A stretch of DNA of 64,000 nucleotides from Colius striatus (taxonomy: Eukaryota; Chordata; Aves; Coliiformes; Coliidae): contig NC_084760.1 of NCBI RefSeq assembly GCF_028858725.1, positions 62,873,867 to 62,937,866 on the forward strand. The letters are read 5' to 3'. Of this stretch, positions 57,201 through 64,000 are shown piece by piece (position 1 is the first letter of the stretch; each line of letters starts with the position of its first letter). The notes under the pieces were generated by a model. It made no database searches. It was given only the letters and a program-made list of their open reading frames with translations, and was not told the DNA's origin. The position numbers were made by a program, and so were the translations under genes.

Positions 57201-57989
57201 TTGCTGAGGGAGAGATTGTAATATTGGGTCATCTCTTGTAAGACCGTTAGAAGAAAGACTCAATAGAGAGCATGTTAATTGTAGCATGCATTCTGAAATG
57301 CTGCAGAGAATCCAACAAGACATGAAGGTACAGAAAAACAGACATTCATACTTTGTTTCCCACAGAACTATGGCAGAACAATGACATTGCACAATTGCTA
57401 TATTACTATCCTCTGTACAGAATTAAAGGAGCAAATGCAACCTTTGCACAAACCATCAAGACAGATTCTTGAACTCCATGCTCCTGGCTGATATATTTGA
57501 GTTTTTATGTGCCAGAACACTAAAGTTAGTAAAGTAGTACCTACTTGCCTGCCTTAGGGAATGTCGTTTTCATTTTCATCAACTAAACCATGCACTGCCT
57601 GGAGCCAAAACCTTGTCTGAATTAGTCAATAATACATGAAAAATCATTACTCTCTTACCATGGGATTCACTGGGGTGATTCTTATGAAAAACTCACACAT
57701 TTTTCTATTTTTTTCCTTACAAAGGGCACAATTTATGTGGATTATATCACACCAGATTACATATTACTTTCCATAATCACACATATTCCCTACTTGATTG
57801 TGTGAGTCAGCATAGGTAGGGCATAGGCATAACCACAAAACCATGGATGAAATGCAGAGCCAATTAATTTTGTTGCCTCTCCAACCGGGGGATTCCCGAA
57901 GCAGCACCTGGGCAGAGGTGCACAGGAGGGGATGGACAGTGGCATTGCAGAGCTCAGTCCATGCTAGAGGATTGCTGAACCTGCTAGTT
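54297..57989. other. Intergenic region, no gene seen
   Basis: A/T-rich sequence with only short unrecognised open frames. The only structure noted is an 11-bp tandem duplication (AGCCTTCGGAG) at 56,381-56,402. Confidence 0.55.
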
Positions 57990-58002
57990 TTGCCACACAA
58001 TT

Positions 58003-58091
58003 AGTATGATACATGTATTTTACCAAACCCCAGATGCAGGTCACTCGAGGATGTTTATCATCCTCGCCAATCTTCTGTTTATTATCCCATA
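58003..58091 (-). repeat. LTR-like repeat, left copy (3' LTR on minus strand)
   Basis: Shares GTATGATACATGT, then an ACCCCAG-type core and a TCTTC...TTATT.TCCCA end with 61,139-61,231; roughly three quarters identical by eye. On the minus strand it is preceded by the purine-rich TGAGGGGATGGAA (complement of 58,092-58,104), as expected of a polypurine tract just before a 3' LTR. It contains an 8-bp hairpin at 58,046-58,066. Confidence 0.6.
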
Positions 58092-58374
58092 TTCCATCCC
58101 CTCAGTCAAGTGACGTCTTCTGCAGGGGCTGGCAGAGCTTCAGGTGTCCATTTGGCCTTGGGGGGTATTAGGGCAGGGTAATTTACAAAGGTACATCTTA
58201 AACATGAAAAGAAAAAGGAATAAATGTATCCCTACAATAATGCTTTAAGTCAGGTGTCCCACACATCCTGTCAGGGAATTAAACCACTCAGCTAGCCAAG
58301 AAACACCAGGAGATTATTTCTTTTGATGCATTAAGTCCCAAGGATGCTGAGTATCACCCTCTATTCATCAGTTG

Positions 58375-58495
58375 TGTTGAAGCAACACATGCCTTCAAAA
58401 TCAAAGCAGCATTTATAGTGTTGAAGATGGAGACAATCCACCACCAATAGATGTTGTAATGTTCCTTGGTATACAGCCATTCAAGCTGGGTGGGT
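58375..58495 (-). pseudogene. Hydrophobic Trp-rich remnant, possible ERV env end
   Basis: The minus-strand reading contains YNIYWWWIVSIF followed by NAALILKACVA, a membrane-span-like stretch. Its place between the nested CR1 and the putative 3' LTR fits the end of env. There is no clear family motif, so this is a weak call. Confidence 0.3.
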
Positions 58496-58504
58496 GCATA
58501 GACC

Positions 58505-59332
58505 TGCTTGAGGGCAGGAAGTGCCTTTGGAGGGATTTGGACAGGCTGGAGTGTTGGGACAAAGCCAATTGAACAAGGTTCAACAAGGCCAAGTGATGGG
58601 TCCTGCACTTGGGCCACAGCAACCCCATGCAATGCTTGGGGCAGAGTGGCTGGGAAGCTGTTCAGCAGAAAAGGACCTAGGAGGTACTAACTAACAGTCA
58701 GAATATGAACCAGCAGTGTGCCCAGGTGGCCAAGAAGGCCAATGGCATCCTGGCCTCTATCAGGAACAGTGTGACCAGCAGGACCAAGGAAGTGATTGTT
58801 CCCCTGGACTCGGTGCTGGTGAGGCCACACCTTGAACACTGTGTTCAGTTCTGGGCCCCTCACTACAAGAGGCACATTTGAGTGTTTCCAGAGATGGGCA
58901 ATGAAGCTGGTGAAGGGTCTGGAGAACAGGCCTTATAAGGAGCAGCTGAGGGAGCTGGGGATGTTTATTATGGAGGAAGCTGACATGATCACTCTTTATA
59001 ACTACCTGAAGGTGAGTTGTAGTGAGGTGGGGGTCAATCTATTCTCTCCAGTAACAAATGATAGGACAAGAGGAAATGGGTTCAAGTTGCACAAGGGAAG
59101 GTTTAGAGTGGACATTAGGAGGAACTTTTACTGAGAGGTTTGTTAGGCCAAAACAGACTGCCCAGGGAGGTGGTGGAGTCACTATCCATGGAGATATTAA
59201 AAAACCCATATAGATGAGGTGCTGAGGGACATGGCTTAGTTTAGTGATGGGCTTGGCAGTGTGAGGTTAGTGGTTGGACTCAATGATCTTAAAGGTCTTT
59301 TCCAATTGTAATAATTCTATGGTTTTACGATT
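58505..59332 (+). mobile_element. CR1 LINE nested in the ERV
   Basis: A + strand CR1 running from GGTTCAACAAGGCCAAGTG through ORF2 C-terminal remnants (CCAAGAAGGCCAATGGCATC, GTGTTCAGTTCTGGGCCCC) to the 3' UTR. It ends near ATTCTATGGTTTTACGATT at 59,318-59,332. It separates the putative env/LTR end of the ERV from its integrase remnant. Confidence 0.93.
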
Positions 59333-59523
59333 ACCTACTAGGAACAAAGAGCAATGGGGAACATGAATATCAAAAGCACTTGGCATATCCTGTAGTACTG
59401 GAGTAGCCACACCAATGAAACACACTGTCAGGAGATCTGCAGCTGTTAATTCTCCTTTAGTACAAAGGCAGATGAGTTGGTTACAGTAGAGGTCAAGCAA
59501 ACCCAAGGACTGACATGTTGATC

Positions 59524-59847
59524 TCATGGAAATATATCCAGTAGTAGTACAAGACCGCAAAGCATAACAAGCCAACCTGTTCTAAGGGAGGTAAAAAGGA
59601 ATGTCATGTCCTTCCAGCAACACGTACGCCATTGCTCCAGCTCCTTCAGCTGTGTACAAATAGTACAATTATGTGTGCATGCTTTATAAATATGTAATGG
59701 TAGAGGATTTGACTGTGAGCAATGTCTAGTGGACTGAGTATGAGCTGATTGATGTCCACGAGCTATGTGCACATTTATAGCTTGAGCATGTACTTTGGCT
59801 GAGGTTGTTCCATCTACTTCCCTATTATTTTGTGACTCAAGTGTCAC
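59524..59847 (-). pseudogene. ERV pol remnant: integrase N-terminal zinc domain
   Basis: At 59,650-59,754 the minus strand encodes a complete H-x3-H-x24-C-x2-C pattern (HQSAH ... CTIC), the HHCC zinc-binding signature of retroviral integrases. It follows the RNase H remnant in the correct order. Weak integrase-core-like sequence continues to about 59,340 with stops. No intact DDE core is seen. Confidence 0.75.
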
Positions 59848-59931
59848 AAAGCCTCATCTTTTTGATGAGCTGAGACATGCCTTGCTTTCAAAGGACACCT
59901 TTGGACATATTGCCAAATTTGTTGCCATGTA

Positions 59932-60200
59932 TCAGACCCCTATGTAGGGTATTTTTGCACATGCCAATCTGCTTGGGCCTGGCAGGCTTTTGTATACAGC
60001 CCAGCTGTCAGTGTGTAAGCACTGTGCTTTCCCTTCAAGGATGGCAAGAGATACTGCAATTAATTCAGCCCAGTGACTAGATGCCTGTACACTTGTTTGC
60101 CATAATATAATGGCCAGATCTGGAGCACACACAACTGCTCTCCACTGTTGTTGTACAGTTGCCGTCACCCATAAACCAGGCATCTTTTTTGTGCTCTGCC
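59932..60200 (-). pseudogene. ERV pol remnant: RNase H domain
   Basis: The minus-strand translation includes HWAELIAVSLAI, carrying the catalytic-type Glu, and LHTDSWAVYKSL, carrying the TDSxAV motif with its Asp. A DAWFMGDG phrase in another frame just upstream looks like the first Asp motif and shows a frameshift. It is non-functional. Confidence 0.8.
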
Positions 60201-60733
60201 ATTAACTTGTCATAAGGGGGAGCTTCCTTCCCAGGAGACATAAGGGTATCTCCAAGGGGAAAGGCTTCCTCTAAGTGTGGGCATATGATTAAATGATACA
60301 GTTCCTGGGGGAGTAGTGTCTGCAGTGGTTACATGTGGTTTTCTCAGTAGAAATTGCTGCTATAAATAATGTTTCCATTTCCAGCACCTGGCTGCCTGAG
60401 CCATTCCTGCACAGGCCCTAAAGAAACCATCCTTAACCCACCCATGAACAGATATTGATGGGGGTGCATACAGTCATGTTGTCTTGGCCTATGATTCTTT
60501 CAGCTTCTTATAGTGCCCTGACTGCAGCTAAAATTTGTTTTCCCATTCAGGTGTAACATACAGCCTTGTATTGCCTTGGACCAAAGTCCTACGGGTTCTT
60601 CCTTACTTTTTGGCCCGGTCATCTGCCATGATGCCCATGAGACCTCATAGATAATTCATCTAGAATTATTATAACTTCAAATTCAAAAAGATGTTCTGGT
60701 CTTGGAGTGTGTAACTTCACATGCTCAATCAAA

Positions 60734-60976
60734 TCATTTTTGCAGGCACCAAACAACCTTCCTCCTAGTTAATATCTCCACAGGGTGCACTAATACTGCC
60801 AGATGTGTCATCAAAGCTCTCCAACAGCCTGAAAGTCCCAAGAAGGCCTGTAGCTGTTTGCCGCTGGTTGGTACAGGAAATCGGTGGGCTGTTTGCTGTA
60901 CCTTATTCAGTATTGCTCTTATCTGCCCATACCAAACTGTGGCAGAGGATCGCTGGAATCTGCCATTATTGCCCAT
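60734..60976 (-). pseudogene. ERV pol remnant: reverse-transcriptase connection region
   Basis: An 80-codon open stretch on the minus strand containing GKQLQAFLGLSGCWR and HPVEILTRRKVVW. This matches the conserved retroviral connection pattern (QLQxFLGLxGYWR, then LTRKxxxW). The catalytic YxDD region is absent from the preserved sequence. Confidence 0.8.
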
Positions 60977-61138
60977 TAATCAGGGATTCACGCAGGCACA
61001 TTTTACCCCTGTGCTTTGATCTTTTCTGCAGCAGGGCAGAAATCTGAAGCATGTCTGATAGGGTGCCTCTAAGTCTATCACAGGCCTATGTTATCTAAAC
61101 ACAGATGTTCTACTTGTCAAACATACAAGGCTAAACAA

Positions 61139-61231
61139 TGAGTATGATACATGTGTTTTTCTACACCCCAGCTGCAAGTCATATGAGAGCATTTATAATG
61201 CTCCTCAGTCATCTTCCGTTATTGTCCCACA
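61139..61231 (-). repeat. LTR-like repeat, right copy (5' LTR on minus strand)
   Basis: Direct repeat partner of 58,003-58,091. On the minus strand it begins TGTGGGACAATAACGG, consistent with a TG-starting LTR. It carries a 7-bp hairpin (61,187-61,203) whose minus-strand centre reads TATAAA. Confidence 0.6.
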
Positions 61232-64000
61232 TTGGTTGTTCATGTATCACAATAAAAACATTGTGCTAAGAGGAGCTGGGGAGGAAAGGAAAAAAACCTG
61301 GGCACTTTGCAACCATGAAGGAATCAAACTGAATTCCAGATTCTAATATTTTCTCTGTTACAGATTGCTGAAAAGAGCAACTGAAGAGTATCAGGAAAAT
61401 CATAGATCTTTTCTGTGTTTTCAATGTTCCCATTTAGGCCCTATTTGATGAAATTCTACTTTTCCAAGTATCATCTCTCGGGACATCAAGTTCTTGAGAA
61501 ATGCAAATCAAGATGTGCAGCCATCTATCTTACCAGCTTGTTCATTGGAAAGACATTTAACGCATGCTGGCTTTTGTCCCAGGACCACTTCTCTTCACAA
61601 ATATTTAAGAAGCCCAAACATTTGGGAGTGAAGAGAACACGGTAAAATAGGCTGCAGGCAAGGGGCAGGCTGAAGGGCTATAGAAGAGGTTCCCACCACA
61701 GCAAGGTGCTGGATGCTGATGGCAGAGGCACCTCCTGCTTATACTTCAGTGTGCACTGTAAGTGCCTGTCCATGCTGTTACTGCTCCAGTGGTGCCATCA
61801 CTATCTGGAGCTGTTTGCAGTCCTCTTGTGGGTGTGAGAACCAGGTGGGGTGGCTAAGGGCAGAGCTGAGCTGCTAGTTTGTGCATGCTAGGTGTGAAAG
61901 AGGATGGTGAGTGAGAGCTTGGAGCCCAGGGTCAGTCTCTGGAGTTCTGCTGGAGAAGAATGGAAAGATGGCATGTGCATCTGTGATTAAAGAAAGCAGA
62001 TCTGCTGAGAGGTGAAAGGTAGTGCGGTCAAAGGGTTGGCAGATAGCGTTAGACGAGGTGAGAGAAATGTAGCTGCAGGTACCTCTCCTCAGAATCCACA
62101 GTCCAGTAAACTAAAAAGGTTTCAGGTGTTGATAAAAGCTGAAGAGCCAACCAGGATGGAAGCCCCTGTGCTGTCATGTATGCAGGTGGGCTGGCACAGA
62201 AGCAGGAGCTGCTGCCACTGCTGCCATTTTGCCAGACAGATAAGCTTTGGGAGTCCACAGCCTACAGACTAGGGCATGGAGAACAATCAACCTTAGACTC
62301 CGTATTTATTATTCTTGGTGGGCCTTTCAGATGACATATCAGCATCACGAAGAAGTCTGGATGCTATCAAGAAGGCAGTCTATGTGAATTAATAATGACA
62401 CGAGGTGAGGCTTATCCAAAGAAGGAAAGGTCTGACAAGCATGAGTAACAACCAGAATGACTTGTAGGGAAGACAGTTTCAGTTTATTGCCAAGTTACTT
62501 TCTTCCCTCTTTTCTCAGCAAATATTTTAGATAACTTACAACATGGACTAACAGTTTCTCCTCTAAAAGGTCACTACAATTACCCAGCCACTGGTGATCA
62601 TTTGAGACAGCGTATGTTTGTGGCAAAGAAAATAATTTTTGAGATTCCTTGTTCCCCAAATCCCACCTGGATCTACAGAGACTGTCACATCATGAAAGGA
62701 ATTAATCCCATGAATTGGATGAGCATTTTGCTGCATAGTCAGTCCTGGGCTTCAGAGAAAGCTTTTATTTTACACAAGTTCGTTTACTCAGGGTTGTGCT
62801 TAACAGACTGAACAGTCCCCATTTCTGACAAACTTTGCCAAAAGCTGCACCAGTACATAGAGAAAAAACAGTTTTATCAATGTTCCATGTTGGAATAAAT
62901 AAAGTACTACCCTCTTGAATACTATATTGCTTTTCCTCCTGTACATGACATCACATAGACCCTTCTGCAGAATTTAAGCGATCCTGGATCATAAAAGAGC
63001 AAAGTGTGACGTGCACAGGAATTCACCAGTCTCGTGTGGGATCATCAGTGCTTTGGTACTGCATGTCATGTCCGTGGCTTGCAAACGGATATAAGCTACC
63101 CCAGAGCCACACTTGAGTTCTGTGCAACTGCATGTGCTCTGCTCCCCAGTGCACATGCTTCTGTTGTCTTAAGATCTCTTTCTGAAAAGTACTTTCGCCC
63201 TGTATCAGGATCCTATAAAAGGGTAATGTATTAAAATCGTTATCACTCTCTAGCTTGTGACTACTGTACTGACTCTATAAATCTGGGCTTTGCATTTCTG
63301 TAATCCTTTTGACTACAGTGCAGCACCCAGCTGGCACAGTAATTGACAAGGATGGCCTTTCTCCAGGCAGCACATCCTGATTGAGAGAAGGATGGGACCA
63401 TCTTTCAGACTCCACCAGTATAGCTTCTCAACTGGTGATGTCTCACCAGGCACCGAATGCCTTTGTCACTGTAGTGCTCTTTCACTGGTTTTAAACTGGC
63501 CTGGAAATCAGTTACCTTCTTCCAAATGAAATTAGCTAGCTAACTAACACTCTTTTCATACTGGGTTGCAGAAAAATTGACACAGAAATTCCTGCCTTCA
63601 GGAACTAGTAAAGCATCTTCGACTGACTTTTTCAGGTGGACATTTCGTTTCCTGCATTTCTTGTTTGTTGACAGATTTTATTTACTTGGTTTTCTATTTT
63701 TTTTTCTCCCACAAATTAGTTTTTGACCACCTACATGCAGAACTTAGGTTTCTATTATTCTTTTCAAGAGGTACTGCACATGCAGAAACTTCTGCAACAT
63801 ATATATTCTGACAAATTTTCACTTTTGTGTTCCTTCAGTGGCTAGAATTTCTGGGTTTATACCAAAGACTGGTGCAAAGATAGACCAGTATACTATAGAC
63901 AGAAGCAATTAATGTACATTAGGACTGGTCCTTCTCTCTTCTGTTTATATTTCACCCCACAACTTCCCCCCGCCCCCAACTAATACACACATATTTGGAT
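61232..64000. other. Right flank, no gene seen
   Basis: Non-coding A/T-rich sequence. Open frames (for example 62,012-62,272 and 63,034-63,234) lack splice-consistent neighbours or homology I recognise. In mammals HEBP2 and NHSL1 lie further along; no exon of either was recognised here. Confidence 0.55.

Larger units (their letters stand above)
57990..61231 (-). mobile_element. Decayed endogenous retrovirus (minus strand)
   Basis: Minus-strand pol remnants appear in retroviral order: reverse-transcriptase connection (60,734-60,976), RNase H (about 59,932-60,200) and integrase zinc-binding domain (59,524-59,847). They lie between two similar direct repeats at 58,003-58,091 and 61,139-61,231, likely LTR portions. 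A + strand CR1 is inserted at about 58,505-59,332. No gag, protease or polymerase active-site region is seen, and only about 160 bp separate the RT remnant from the right repeat, so the element is internally deleted. Outer LTR limits and target-site duplications were not determined. The family is uncertain; the phrases look ERV-L-like or class II/III. Confidence 0.75.

Noticed and set aside
48000-64000. Exons of HEBP2 or NHSL1, expected downstream in mammals
   Set aside because: No translated segment on either strand matched the heme-binding (SOUL) domain or NHS-family sequence that I could recognise.

Overview
This is a vertebrate nuclear genome window, most likely from a bird. It holds spliced genes with GT-AG introns and about nine degraded CR1 LINE fragments, several ending in the octamer-like tail (variants of ATTCTRTG) typical of avian and reptilian CR1. 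The introns are compact, and a decayed endogenous retrovirus (ERV) is present. There is no prokaryotic content: no operon, CRISPR array, insertion sequence or tRNA. I cannot name the species.

Positions 1-22,129 hold the C-terminal half of ARFGEF3 (BIG3) on the + strand. Fifteen consecutive coding exons join in phase to give 1,061 codons plus the stop. The Sec7 half lies upstream of the window. One intron has a GC donor, a KAVSF motif for protein phosphatase 1 (PP1) docking is intact, and the exon beginning at 19,968 has a second in-frame acceptor 12 nt downstream. A long 3' UTR probably follows, possibly to about 28,085, where two AATAAA signals are followed by T/G-rich sequence.

Positions 28,086-40,970 are intergenic, with three CR1 pieces. 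From 41,040 to about 48,000 lies a second + strand gene, recognised as SMIM28, a single-pass membrane protein with two coding exons (41,178-41,288 and 46,744-47,142; 169 codons). Its presumed promoter has a G-quadruplex-type G-tract array and a TATAAA box. A three-codon upstream ORF ends in an ATGA overlap with the main start. The protein tail carries PPSYEE and VPPYEE motifs. A CR1 LINE 3' end lies antisense in its intron.

Positions 48,000-64,000 show no recognisable host gene. They hold a + strand CR1 (53.8-54.3 kb) and a decayed minus-strand ERV (about 58.0-61.2 kb) with pol remnants, a pair of LTR-like direct repeats and a nested CR1.

Gene names and comparisons come from reading translations against remembered mammalian orthologues; nothing was searched or computed. 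I did not find a new biological system. The most useful observations concern SMIM28 gene structure and motifs, ARFGEF3 splicing details, and covarying hairpins in the LTR-like repeats.
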